From the NCBI GenBank assembly GCA_024760905.1, contig CM045735.1:9672161-9736160 (forward strand): DNA of 64,000 nucleotides, in the 5' to 3' direction. Below are positions 1-10,230 of the stretch, one piece after another. Origin of the DNA: Plotosus lineatus (Eukaryota; Chordata; Actinopteri; Siluriformes; Plotosidae). Below the pieces are notes generated by a model. The model was not told the origin of the DNA. It did not search any database and worked only from the letters and a program-made list of their open reading frames with translations. Every line of letters begins with the position of its first letter. Position 1 is the stretch's first letter. The position numbers and the translations under genes were made by a program.

Positions 1-440
1 TGAAAAATAAATAAATAAATAAATAAAATAAGATAACAAATCCAACTGAGAGGTCATCGAAGAAGGGAAGTGCATTAGTATTTTGGGCTGTTGAGAAAAA
101 AAAAAAAAAGAGAGAGAGAGAGAGACACAACCCATGAAAGTATCTCTATAGTGCAAGCACTTGGTTCCAACTGGCCACCAGGCAGCAGTTGGTGATGCAG
201 TTAATTATGGGTTTGGTGCATGGAAAGCACTCAGCAGACAACAGATGCTGGAAGAAGAAGAAGAAAAAGAAAGCAAGAGCGAGAGAGAGAGAGCGAGAGA
301 GAGAGAGAGTTCCTCATCTCTCATCTGACCGTTTACCTTCCAAACGAGAATAGAATAGTGGGCGGATAAAAAAAAATGAAAACAACAAACAAAAAAATAA
401 ATAAATAAACAAACAAACAAACAAATAAATAAATAGGGAA
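1..440. repeat. Low-complexity AT- and purine-rich block
   Basis: The stretch is made of an AAAT run (about 4-31), GA tracts (107-124 and 281-310) and an AAAT/AAAC run (about 392-436). I see no gene or transposon signature. Confidence 0.8.
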
Positions 441-584
441 ATTTCTCAGCATGGCGACAAGCACGTCAATTGCTTCCCAAACCCCTCCCAAAAATCCAGC
501 TTCATATGGAATCATTAGGGTGAATCATTTATCATTTGACACACTGATTCAGTCAGGTGAGTTGTTGTGTGTCAGGTGTACAAT

Positions 585-1345
585 GGAACTCGGAAAGGAT
601 GCGCGCGCGCTTGGGAACGCGGCAGGCTGTGGATGCTTCGGCGTCGTTTCAGGCAAATGAACTTGTTTCAGAGTGATTCATTTTGCTCGACTGTAAACAC
701 TACTACACACACATGGCAGAGGAAACATTCGGCGTACATTATTATTATTGTTATTATTATTACATTACTGGTTTACCGCCGGTATAATGAAACTGAGGTA
801 AATAAAAGCGTGAGGTAAAAACTCGAGCCGCAAACCCAGTGACAGCTTCTGTTTTCTCCTCACCGCCATGTCTCTCTTATATCCAGCGTCTCTCTCAAAA
901 AACATTCTGACAGAAAAAAAGAAAGAAAAAACTCGGTTTGTTACCTGCTCGTCGTTTACCTCACGCGGTGTCGCCTCAAAAGCCCACTGAGGACGGTCTT
1001 TGTTTAATATCCACGCCGTATAGAGTCCAAAGACGCTTTCCCCCCCCACCTCCTTTTCCTTTTTTTCCCTTTTTTTTCTTTTTTTTTTTTCTTCTTCTTC
1101 TTCTTCCAGGGTTGTCTCTCGGTTCCACCTGCCTTCCTCCGTGTGAACAGCCGGAGTGCAGGCTGCTTTTCGTTCCCGCGCGCCGCTCGCTCGCGCCCTT
1201 AACCCGCAGCGCTGTGTGGGAGCGAGAATGAGGGCGCGGTCAGCCCGAGCAGCTGTCCAATCAGCGCGCTTCGCGAGCCCGCCGAACCTACCAGGACCAC
1301 TGCGGCACGCGCTGCTTTCCAACCTTGTACACTTTATCAAATAAA
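585..1345. promoter_or_regulatory. Orphan CpG-rich, promoter-like block
   Basis: CpG dinucleotides are dense here (gcgcgcgcgc near 602; a cluster at about 1170-1320), in contrast to the CpG-poor rest of the window. A CCAAT box sits at 1257-1261 within GC-rich sequence, and a poly-pyrimidine tract covers 1040-1107. On the minus strand an open stretch runs through about 1010-945 and ends at a good splice-donor match (gagcag/gtaaca), so a 5' exon of a minus-strand gene is possible. No protein family is recognisable. This is inferred from composition and one box only. Confidence 0.42.
738..763 (+). repeat. ATT trinucleotide microsatellite
   Basis: Imperfect ATT/GTT repeats, lying inside the CpG-rich block. 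Confidence 0.8.
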
Positions 1346-1685
1346 GTGTGAGGTTCAGCGAACAGGACGAAACACTTCGGAATGCTGAATAAAACCATAG
1401 TTTATTTCACTTGACCTTCTATCAGACACCATAACGCAGTCCAAGCTGGATCAAAGTATCAGCCAATCACCAGCTGTTTCGTGCTGGGTTTCTGAATACT
1501 GTACTGTACTGTAGTGCTATCAATGCTACACCGAGCACAAGTCCATTCATTCACTAAAGTCTTGGTTCTGGTTATGGGTGTCATGAATACAAAATCCCAT
1601 GAACACATGGTGCAAAGCATGAATATTCTCTGTATGGCACATCGGTCCATCCAGGGTCCAATCCATGCATGCACAAAATGGATAT
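1346..1685. other. Unrecognised sequence
   Basis: Nothing recognised; it follows the CpG-rich block and has no coding signature. Confidence 0.5.
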
Positions 1686-1795
1686 GTGGTGACAACTGTG
1701 GGTGAGTGATTAGCACGTCCACCCCACAGCAGGAAGGTCCTGGATTTATGGTTCTGCATTTTTCTGTGGTGAGTTTGCATGTTCTCTTTGGGAGC
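1686..1795 (+). mobile_element. SINE-B head fragment
   Basis: It shows the SINE-B order: a degenerate tRNA-like start (gattagcacgtccacc), an eroded B-box region (aggtcctggatttatggtt), then the hallmark gagtttgcatgttctc. It is diverged and truncated. Confidence 0.5.
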
Positions 1796-2080
1796 AGATG
1801 TGGCCTAATGGAAAGGTTATCAGTTTGATTCCCAAACCAGCAGGAAAACATTATGGTGGTGGGGGAGTGAGTTACACCTTCCTTTCCTCCACATTTATGG
1901 CTGAAGTGCCCTTGAGCAAGGAACCTAACCCCCAACTACTCTCCAGGCGCCCATATGTGTGCCACTTCTGCTCACTTTGGAGGGGTTAAATGCAGAAGGA
2001 ATCATTTCGCCTGGTGGAATTAATACAGCATAGTAACATTTTTTAAATAAACAAATAAATAATCCTCCCTGTACTTCTGT
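1796..2080 (+). mobile_element. tRNA-derived SINE with 'cccttgagcaagg' core
   Basis: The head (gatgtggcctaatggaaagg) is an A-box-like start, followed by a degenerate B box (gtttgattccc). The core word cccttgagcaaggaacc is a widespread fish SINE motif also present in SINE-E copies of this window. The 3' part ends in AT-rich sequence with AAATAAAC repeats. Confidence 0.5.
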
Positions 2081-2097
2081 GGGTTTCCTTCACATTT

Positions 2098-2220
2098 ATC
2101 CAGATTGACTGAGCAATTGAGGGTTAAGTGCTTTGCTCAGGGGCCCAATGGTGGCACCTTGGTGGCCCTGGGGCTTGAATCCTCATATCATGGTGGATCA
2201 GTGGTTAAGAGCAGCACTCC
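2098..2220 (-). mobile_element. SINE-E fragment, reverse orientation
   Basis: Read on the minus strand it has the order 'ttaaccactgatcc', B-box-like 'gattcaagcccc', then 'gggcccctgagcaaagc' and 'caattgctcagt', matching the copies near 25.77, 26.2 and 50.2 kb. Confidence 0.6.
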
Positions 2221-2586
2221 GTGGTGCCGTTTCATGCATGAAGATGATTCCTCACAGTCACTGATCCTCTCTTTCACTGCTCGGATGCACATTTTATTTC
2301 AATACGATCAGAGAGGAAAATTGCCATTGATGTGATAACACTCACTCAGTACATTCAGGTTGTCGCCTGACTTCATTTTATTGCCACACTGTTGCTGAGC
2401 CTATACTTTGTTAAATAAAGCAATAATGCCTTGGTGGTTATGCTCTGTAATCAAACATAAAGGTGGTCCAATAAAATATTAGAGTGTGCAACCTTTTTTG
2501 GCTGAGCAGTGCATATCGGACACTATATCTATAATGCTAACACTTTCACAACATTGGCTGTTCTACCTTGCCATACGTTAGACAAA

Positions 2587-2588
<2 letters not shown>
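2221..2588. other. Unrecognised sequence
   Basis: No gene, RNA or repeat recognised. Confidence 0.5.

Positions 2589-2638
<50 letters not shown>
2589..2638. repeat. TA dinucleotide microsatellite
   Basis: About 50 bases of nearly pure TA repeat. Confidence 0.95.
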
Positions 2639-2641
<3 letters not shown>

Positions 2642-2937
2642 ATTTAGATAATTTGAATACTTTAAACATACAGTATATGAATCAAAATAAGTACGTAATT
2701 ACAAAACTGGAAAATAACTTGCTAGCTTTTTTTTTTTGACCGTCACCGTTATTATACCTGAGGTGATGTTCATGTGTACTTTGTCAATGTATTCATCAAA
2801 CCTCAAGACTACATTAATTCTACCTTTTGTACATGAGATACAGTGTGCCTTAAAAACAATTTAAAAATACAAAGAGCTGCTGTACCTTTAATTAGCTACA
2901 AGAGTAAAACTTGAAAGGTACATGTAACTTACTAAGA
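2639..2937. other. AT-rich sequence without a recognised feature
   Basis: AT-rich, containing a T10 run near 2730. Nothing recognised. Confidence 0.5.
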
Positions 2938-2938
2938 T

Positions 2939-3022
<84 letters not shown>
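2938..3022. repeat. TA dinucleotide microsatellite
   Basis: Nearly pure TA repeat ending just before MITE-3, which seems to have inserted into this TA tract. Confidence 0.95.
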
Positions 3023-3027
3023 CTCCA

Positions 3028-3577
3028 CAGTAGGCCCTGTTTTTCGTGATGGTTCAGTTCCGGCCCTTCTCGCGGCTCATGAAAATCCGTGAGTTACTGA
3101 CGCAGTATTAAAACCCTATGTATGATATTACATGCACTAAAATATGCTTCTTAAACACATTCTATAGCCAGTCTTACTCATGAATACAGTAATAATGCAG
3201 TAAACTGTAGTAATGATTAAGTAAAAACTTTTTAATTTTGTACTGTGATAATATTTATTAACGAATAAAGCGCTGAGGCTCCTTATCAGAAGCTAGAGAA
3301 GATGCAGGGTAATTGAATGACATCATAGGGCTTTAATAGTCATTAAAAACACACGAATTTTTTTTTACTTCGTAATTCAGGAAATCATGTTGATAACTTT
3401 TGCGTGAAGGACAAAAAAAGGTGTACACATAATATGCAACCAATCAGCAGGAGGGAGAAAGAAAAGCTCTCAGCCATTGGCTAAATTTGAATCACGTGCC
3501 AGTTACTTCCAGGTTTGTCGCCAATCCGTGAGTATGCGGGCCGCGAGCGCTGAACGCAAATGGTCAAGGGCTGACTG
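3028..3577. mobile_element. MITE-3: non-autonomous TA-flanked DNA transposon
   Basis: The left end reads cagtaggccctg and the right end, reverse-complemented, reads cagtcagcccttg, giving imperfect terminal inverted repeats. Long TA tracts lie on both sides, consistent with a TA target. The termini (CAGTnnnCCCT) resemble Tc1/mariner-superfamily pogo/Tigger-type elements. It is about 550 bp with no transposase frame, so it must depend on an enzyme encoded elsewhere. The second half has CpGs and the word gccgcgagcgc. Confidence 0.6.
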
Positions 3578-3609
<32 letters not shown>

Positions 3610-3721
3610 TATAAATATATATGTATATATATATATATATATGTATATATTAAAATATAAATATATATGTATATATATATATATATATTAAAATATAAAT
3701 ATAAATATATATATATATATT

Positions 3722-3784
<63 letters not shown>

Positions 3785-3786
3785 TA
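3578..3786. repeat. Compound TA / TTAAAATATAAA repeat
   Basis: TA tracts alternate with several copies of a ttaaaatataaat unit. It is the right flank of MITE-3. Confidence 0.9.
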
Positions 3787-4110
3787 TATATAAAGGGCTG
3801 AATCACTGATCTCAAGGTTGGGGGTTCAAGCCTCACTCTCAACGGACTCTTACTGTTTCCACCCAGTGTAGCCAACTGGGTTATCAAAGGCCGGCCATGT
3901 CTCACTGTCTATGATGAGAGAGCCATTTCTTATGGCTTTCCCCCTTTTTTTCAGGGGTTGCCACAGCGAATCATCTGATTCGCACATTTGTCTATGGTGA
4001 GAAGCATGTAAAAGTGTAAAAGAACCATTACTGACTTTCGGCAAGAGTAGGCTGCATAGCTGTCACCGTGTTTGTGCCTTGCCATGGCCTGGTGAGCTGT
4101 CCAGAGTATA
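3787..4110 (+). mobile_element. SINE-A with a nested RTE-tail insertion
   Basis: The body has the SINE-A words gggggttcaagcc (B box), aactgggttatcaaagg, ggccggccatgtctc and gaaccattactgactttcgg. It is interrupted at about 3923-3988 by a reverse-oriented RTE-type tail (caggggttgccacagcgaat). The interruption is bracketed by near-identical tctatgatgagag and tctatggtgagaa, which look like a target-site duplication. Confidence 0.75.
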
Positions 4111-4262
4111 CGTACTCCACCCACTCCCTCTATGTGTTTGGGTTTCCTCCCTGTCCAAAGGCATGCACATTCCACTAATTGGTTGTATTGCCCTGTGATG
4201 ATTTGGTAAGCTGTTCAGGGTGTACTTCACCTTCAAACAGTGTCTGCTGAGGGAGTCAATCC
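4111..4262 (+). mobile_element. SINE-B 3' fragment
   Basis: It carries gggtttcctccctgtccaaag, catgcacatt, taattggttgt and gctgttcagggtgtac, in the order of the SINE-B central and 3' part. Confidence 0.6.
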
Positions 4263-4849
4263 CTCCCCCCAGATTCCCTTCCCTATTTGTTTCCCAGAGA
4301 AAAGGTTATCAAAACAGAGACACTCCTACCGAACCACAATATATTACATGTCAAATACAGTTCATAATATAAAATCATGGCAGTTTTTGAAATATATACT
4401 GTATCGTCACAGATCAAATATAGTCACATTTTCAACAGATGCAAACTTTGGCCTAAAAAAATATCCATTAGAGCATTTCTGTGGTACTAACATAATAGTT
4501 TTTCCGATGGCTTGTTTCTCAGGAAATGGCCCAGCTTAATATTCATTTTCCAGTGAGAAGCCACATCCATCCTGTGTACATTTATGGTGAAATGCTAGAG
4601 ACAGGAAACTGGAAAGGAAAAAACTAAAAGGCCAGTGTCAAACTAATACAAAGGTGAGAGACATAAACAGAAATGTTGTTCCTTAAAGTAGAACTAAAAT
4701 GTATCATTACTGATATAAGAGTGATAGCAGGAGTGATAGCATTAAACACTTCCCCTTACTGTCCCATTGTTGGTCTGAATCACACTTACACATAAGTTTT
4801 AATTAAATGTCAAGTTATTCATGTCACTTTTTACCAAGAAGTCATGTCA
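4263..4849. other. Unrecognised sequence upstream of Rex3
   Basis: No gene or repeat recognised. A 99-codon open stretch (4240-4539) resembles nothing I know and is probably chance. Confidence 0.5.
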
Positions 4850-5377
4850 GGGGCATAAAGCCCCTGTTAGAGTCACCCAAGGCAAACAGGTCCTGGGTGA
4901 AGGTCCAGACGAAGTGCCGTTCAAAAGACCTCTATGCTAAATAAAAAGAAAAGGACACAGTTTCCCTTGCCCGCACGTGGGGCACCCCATGTTCGCCCTC
5001 CCATGGACGCACCACCTGTGGGAGGGGCTGTAGGGGTCAGGTGCAATGTGAGTTGGGTGGCTGCCAAAGGCATGGGTTCTATCGGACCGATCCTCGGTTA
5101 TTGACTCTGACTCTTGGAAGATAGAATATCACCTCTCTGGTGGGGAAGGAGCCTGAGCTGGTGCATGAGGTGGAGAGATACCGACTGAATATAGTTGGGC
5201 TCACCTCAACACATAGCTTGGGCTCTGGAACCACCCATCTTGAGAGAGGCTGGACCTTATTCCATTCTGGAGTTTCTCATGGGGAGAGACAGCGAGCTGG
5301 TGTGGGCATCCTTGTTGCTCCCTTCGATGCCTGGGTTCTACCCGGACGACTAAAGGGTAGTTTCCTTCCGCGCTTCT

Positions 5378-5779
5378 GTGGGGGGACAGGTCCTTACTGT
5401 TGTGCTTATTTGTGCTTATGCACCAAATGACAGTTCAGAGTACTCACCCTTCTTGGAGTCTTTAGGGGGTGTGATGGGGAACGCTCCCTCAGGAGACTCA
5501 CTTGTTATCTTGGGAGGCTTCAACGCCCATGTGTGCAATGATAGTGTGACCTGGAAGGGTGTGATGAGTAGGTATCATCTCTCCAGTCTGAACCCGAATG
5601 GTGTTTCGTTGTTGAACTTCTGTGCTCATCACAGTTTGTGTATCATGAACACCATGTTCGTACATAAAGGTGTTTATAAGGGCACTTGGCACCAGGTCAC
5701 CCTAGGTTGCAGTTTGATGATCGACTTTGTAGTCGTGTCACTGGACTTGCAGCCTTATGTTTTGGACACTCGGGATTAG
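5378..5779 (+). pseudogene. Rex3 endonuclease domain, broken
   Basis: The frame contains an apurinic-endonuclease-like domain: a CAYAPN-like strand, GGFNAHV (normally G-D-F-N-A-H-V in the family, with the Asp lost), a THQ-like turn written here as TWHQVTLG, and MIDFVVVS. The family uses this domain to nick target DNA. Later in-frame stops and frameshifts separate it from the reverse transcriptase. Confidence 0.75.
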
Positions 5780-6510
5780 AGGGGAGATAAGCTGTCAATC
5801 GATCACCACCGGATGGTGAGCCGGCTTTCATGGCGGGGAAGGCTGACTTCCAGACCTAGCAGGCCCAAGTGTGTAACTAGGGTGTTCTGGGAACGTTTTT
5901 TGTCAGAGTCTCCTGTCAGAAAGGCCTTTAACTCCTACCTCTTGCAGAGCTACAACCACGTCCCGTAGGAGACGGGTGACATAGAATCTTAATGGGCCAT
6001 GTTTCATGCCCATAGCTGTGGTTGCAAGGTCGTCAGTGCTTGTCGTGGTGGTAACTCCCGAACCCGGTGGTGGACACCTGTGGTGATGGGGACTGTCCAG
6101 CTGAAAAAGGAGGCCTGTCAGGTCTTATTGGCCTGTGGGACTCCTGAGGCAGCAGACAGGTATCGGCAGGCCAGACGTGCTGCAGCCAAAGCTGTCACAG
6201 ATGCAAAATCGGGCACAGGAGGAATTTGGTGAGGGCCTAAAGAGTGATTGGCCTCCAAAAGGTTCTGGACCATCATCTGACGCCTCAGGAGGGAGAAGCA
6301 GTTCTCCACAAAGACTGTTTACAGTGGCGGTGAGGAGCTGCTCACCTCGACTGGGGATGTCATCGGGAGGTGGAAGGAATACTTCTCAATCCCACTTACA
6401 CACCCTCATGGAGGAGGAAGACTCTGGAGCTTTTTTGGTGGGGGTCTGCCCATTACTGGGGTGGAGGTCACTGAGGTAGTCAAAAGCTCCTCGGTGGTCA
6501 GGCTCTGGGG

Positions 6511-7656
6511 TTGGATGAGATCCACTGTGAATATCTCAGGGCTCTGGATCCTGTAGCGCTGTCTAGGTTAACAAGTCTCTGCAACATTGCATGGTCACCG
6601 GGGGCTGTACCTCTGGATTGGCAAACCGGGGTGGTAGTACCTCTTTTTAAAAAGGGGGCCCGGAGGATGTGTTACAATTATCTGGGAATCACACTCCTCA
6701 GCCTACCCGAGAAAATCTATGCCAGGGTACTGGAGAGGAAGATCCGACCAATAGTCGAATCTTGGATTCAGGAGGAACAATGTTGGTTTTGTCCTGGCCA
6801 AAGCACTCTTGTCCAACGCTAGACCCTCCACAGGATCTTGGAGGGCTGTCCACATGTGTTTTTTGGGTTTGGAGAAGGCTTTTGACCATGTCCCTTGGGC
6901 TATCTTGTGGGGCATGCTCCGGGAGTACGGCGTTCCGGACCCATTGCTACGGGCCATTCGATCGCCGTATCACCGGAGCCAGATTTTGGTCCATATTGGT
7001 AACAACAGGTTGAATTCATTTCTGGTGAGGATTGGAGTCCGCCAAGGCTGTCCTTTGTCACGAATTCTATTTATAATTTTTATGGACATAATTTTTTGGT
7101 GCAGCCGAGGCGTTGAGGGGTTCTAGTTTGGTGGCCATTGGATCTCGTCTCTGCTTTTGTGGATGATGTTGTCCTTTTGGCTTCATCAATCCAGGACCTC
7201 GAGCTCTCATTGGAGCAATTTGCAGTCGAGTGCGAAGCAGCCGGGATGAAAATCAATACATCCAAGTCCAAGGCCATGGTTCTCAGTCGGATAAGGATGG
7301 AATGCACCTGCCGGGTCAGGAATGAGGTCCTGCCCCAAGTGGAGGAGTTTAAGTATCTTGGGGTCTTGTTCACGAGTGAGGGAAGAATGGAGCAGGAGGT
7401 TGATAGACAGATCACTACAGCCTCTGCTGTTAAACAGAGCCTGTACCGGTCCGTCGTGCTGAAGAGGGAGCTGAGCTGCAAGGCAAACCTCTCAATTTAC
7501 CAGTCAATCTACATTCCAACCGTCACCTATCGTCACGAGCTTTGGGTAGTGACTGAAAGAACAGGATCACGGATACAAGCGGCCGAAATGAGCTTCCTTC
7601 GCCAGGTGGTGGGTCTCTCCCTTAGAGATAAGGTGAGAAGCTCTACCATCCAGTGA
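6511..7656 (+). pseudogene. Rex3 reverse transcriptase, frameshifted
   Basis: Fingers and palm motifs appear in order but in different frames: DWQTGVVVPLFKKG (6511-6822), LEKAFDHVPWAILWG and VRQGCPLSRILF (6809-7126), then AFVDDVVLLASS and EEFKYLGVLFTSEGRM (7138-7656). The catalytic box reads FVDD instead of the usual FADD, but both aspartates are kept. Frameshifts near 6815 and 7127 make it non-functional as it stands. Confidence 0.8.
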
Positions 7657-7725
7657 GAACTTGGAGTAGAACCGCTGCTCCTCTGCATTGAGAGGGGCCA
7701 GTTGAGGTGGCTAAGGAATCTGTTC

Positions 7726-8560
7726 AGACGAGGTTAGGCAAGAATCTCCATGGACTATGATGTTTCCAGATGACATTGTGATCTGCAGTGAGAGCAGAGA
7801 ACAAGTGCAGGAAAATCTGGAGAGGTGGAGGTATGCCCTGGAAAGGAGGGGAATGAAGGTTCGCCTCAGTAAGACAGAATACATGTGTATGAATGCCAAG
7901 GACCCAACAGGAACGGTGAGGTTACAAGGAGCAGAGATAAGGAAGGTGGAGGATTTTAAGTACTTAGGCTCAACAATCCAAAGCAATGGAGAGTGTGGAA
8001 AAGAGGTGAAGAAGCGTGTGCAGGCTGGTTGGAATGGTTGGAGAAAAGTGTCTGGTGAGATGTGTGATAGGAAGGTATCGGCAAAAATGAAAGGAAAAGT
8101 GTACAAGACGGTGTTGAGGCCAGCGATGTTGTATGGTTTAGAAACAGTGGCGCTGGGGAAAAGACAGAAGGCAGAGCTGGAGGTAGCAGAGATTAAAATG
8201 TTGAGGTTCTCTTTGGGAGTATTGAGGATGGATAGGATTAGGAATGAGTACATCAGAGGGACAACACATGTAAGTTGTTTTGAGACAAAGTCAGAGAGGA
8301 TAAATTGAGATGGTTTGGACATGTACAGGGGAGGGATAGTGAATATATTGGTACTGTAGTAGGATGCTGAGGTTGGAACCGCCAGACAGAAGAGCCTAGA
8401 GGAAGACCAAAGAGAAGATTTATGGATGTGGTGAAGGAGGACATGAAGGTAGTTGGTGTAAGAGAAGAAGATGCAGAGAATAGGGTGAAATGGAGACAGA
8501 TGATTCTCTGTGGCAACCCCTGGAGGGAGCAGCTGAAAGGAAAAGAAGAGGTATGGTGTG
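7726..8560 (+). mobile_element. RTE2 LINE, 5'-truncated copy fused to Rex3
   Basis: From about 7726 the sequence matches the 3' third of the nearly full-length RTE2 copy that follows (from about 10902). It starts just before the catalytic Asp-Asp box and ends with the RTE2 tail (tggcaacccctggaggg, gaaaggaaaagaagagg) at about 8505-8553. No Rex3 3' end lies between the two elements. Confidence 0.85.
7757..8308 (+). pseudogene. RTE2 reverse transcriptase palm/thumb fragment
   Basis: The frame begins at PDDIVICSESREQ (catalytic Asp-Asp), continues through ERWRYALERRGMKV, EDFKYLGSTIQSNGECG and LRPAMLYGLETV, and stops at 8306-8308. It lacks the upstream palm motifs, so it is only a C-terminal fragment. 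Confidence 0.8.
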
Positions 8561-8619
8561 TTGGTTTTGACTACATAGGTAATTTTCAGTAAAATGCAGC
8601 CATGGGGGGGGGGACTAAT
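8561..8619. other. Spacer between two RTE2 copies
   Basis: It contains taattttcagtaaaa, similar to the ttattttcagtaaac that follows the next copy at about 11720, and a G9 run. Confidence 0.5.
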
Positions 8620-8896
8620 CAGTGTCTCTCCCCCTTATGCCAGTCCCAAGCCCGGATAAATGCAGAGGGTTGAGACAGGAAGGGCATCCAGCGTAAAACT
8701 TCTGCCACATTTAAAAATGCAAATGGTCAAAACAAAATTCATACCGGACCGGTCGAGGCCCGGGTGAACAACGAGTGTTGCAATCAGTGCTGTCAACCAA
8801 CAGGGTGCTGATGGAAATTGGACTACTGTTGGTCAAAGACATGGAAAAAGGAGAGGCAGGAGGCGTGTCCGTAGGCAGAGAGAGAAGAGGAAATGC

Positions 8897-9877
8897 GTGA
8901 GCCTCGGACTGAGAGTAGGGACTTTGAATGTTGGAACTATGCAAGGAAAAGATAGAGAGCTGGCTGACATCATGCAGAGGAGGAAGGTAGACATACTGTG
9001 TGTTCAGGAGACCAGGTGGAAAGGTAGCAAGGCTAGAAGCTTAGGAGCAGGGTTTAAGCTGTTTTATCACCGTGTGGATAGGAAGAGAAATGGAGTAGGA
9101 GTCATCTTGAAGGAGGGGTTTGTCAGGAATATTCTAGAAGTCAAAAGAGTGTCAGACAGAGTGATGAGTCTCAAGTTAGAAATTGAAGGCGTGATGGTCA
9201 ATGTTGTTAGTGCTTATGCCCCACAGGCAGGATGTGAGCTCGAAGAGAAGGAGAGATTCTGGAGTGAGTTAGATGAAGTGATGCAGAGTACCCCCAGAGG
9301 TGAAAGAGTGGTCATTGGGGCAGACTTCAATGGACATGTCGGTGCAGGCAACAGAGGGGACGAGGAAGTGATGGGCAGGTTTGGTATCCAGGACAGGAAC
9401 ACAGAAGGACAGATGTTGATCGATTTTGCAAAAAGGATGGAAATGGCTGTGGTGAATACTTTCTTCAAGAAGAAACAGGAGCATAGGGTGACTTATGAAA
9501 GCGGAGGGAAGAGCACACAGGTAGACTACATCTTGTGTAGGCGATGTAATTTGAAGGAATTCAGTGACTGCAAAGTAGTAGTGGGTGAGAGTGTTGCCAA
9601 ACAGCATAGGATGGTGGTGTGTAGGATGATGCTGATGGTGAGAAAGGTGAAAAAGGCAAAGGCAGAGCAGAAGACAAAGTGGTGGAAGCTGAAAAAGGAA
9701 GAGTGTCGTGTTGTCTTCAAGGAGGAGTTGAAACAGGCTTTGGGTGGTCAGGAAGTGCTTCCAGATGACTGGACAACCACAGCCAATGTGATCAGGGAGA
9801 CCAGTAGGAGAGTACTTGGTGTGTCCTCTGGAAGGAAAGTAGATAAGGAAACTTGGTGGTGGAATGAGGAAGTGTAG
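8897..9877 (+). CDS. RTE2 apurinic-type endonuclease domain (open frame)
   Basis: This 326-residue frame holds a complete endonuclease/exonuclease/phosphatase fold signature: LRVGTLNVGTM near the start, CVQETRWKG (metal-binding Glu), VSAYAPQAG, VVIGADFNGHVG (catalytic Asp and Asn) and TQVDYILCRR. The enzyme nicks target DNA to prime reverse transcription. A long basic region (KAKAEQKTKWWKLKKEE) links it to the reverse transcriptase. The methionine at 8897 is the first in the frame and directly precedes the domain. The TAG that ends it interrupts what continues in the same frame as ECVQRKRLAKKKWD, so the full protein is truncated. Confidence 0.8.
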   Translation: MSLGLRVGTLNVGTMQGKDRELADIMQRRKVDILCVQETRWKGSKARSLGAGFKLFYHRVDRKRNGVGVILKEGFVRNILEVKRVSDRVMSLKLEIEGVMVNVVSAYAPQAGCELEEKERFWSELDEVMQSTPRGERVVIGADFNGHVGAGNRGDEEVMGRFGIQDRNTEGQMLIDFAKRMEMAVVNTFFKKKQEHRVTYESGGKSTQVDYILCRRCNLKEFSDCKVVVGESVAKQHRMVVCRMMLMVRKVKKAKAEQKTKWWKLKKEECRVVFKEELKQALGGQEVLPDDWTTTANVIRETSRRVLGVSSGRKVDKETWWWNEEV

Positions 9878-10230
9878 GAGTGTGTACAAAGGAAGAGGTT
9901 AGCTAAGAAGAAGTGGGACATTGAGAGGACCGAAGAGAGTAAATAGGAGTACAGGGAGACACAGCGTAAGGCGAAGGTAGCGGTGTCAAAGGCCAAACAG
10001 AGGGCATATGATGACTTGCATGATAGGTTGGACAGTAAGGAAGGAGAAAATGATTTGTACAGGTTAGCACAGCAGAGAAATAGAGATGGGAAGGACGTGC
10101 AGCAAGTTAGAGTGATAAAGGACAGAGAGGGAAATGTATTGACTGATGACAGAAGTGTGCTGGGAAGATGGAAAGAGTACTTTGAAGAGTTGATGAATGA
10201 GGAAAATGAGAGAGAAAAAGAGTAGAAGGG

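Larger units (their letters stand above)
4850..7725 (+). mobile_element. Rex3 LINE (RTE clade), broken, 3' end missing
   Basis: This is a non-LTR retrotransposon with an endonuclease followed by a reverse transcriptase. The DNA contains close matches to both conserved segments used as Rex3 PCR targets (tggcaaaccggggtggtagt at about 6619; caaggctgtcctttgtcac at about 7043), which together with the protein matches point to Rex3. Stops and frameshifts break the reading frame into pieces. The 5' limit is uncertain. The 3' end stops within the C-terminal domain, at the word gttcagacgagg, where the sequence changes to RTE2 without any Rex3 tail. Confidence 0.85.

Noticed and set aside
451..660. 69-codon plus-strand open frame starting MATSTSIASQ
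   Set aside because: No family match, no splice or promoter evidence; probably chance.
765..1340. Long minus-strand open frame across the CpG-rich block
   Set aside because: Much of it is translation of low-complexity GAA-rich sequence (a Glu/Lys run), and no protein family is recognisable; kept only as a possible first exon.
7711..8322. 203-codon minus-strand frame opposite RTE2 (and similar frames at 9.3, 10.1, 11.1 and 63.6 kb)
   Set aside because: Antisense shadows of the RTE2 coding frame, which has clear family motifs on the other strand.
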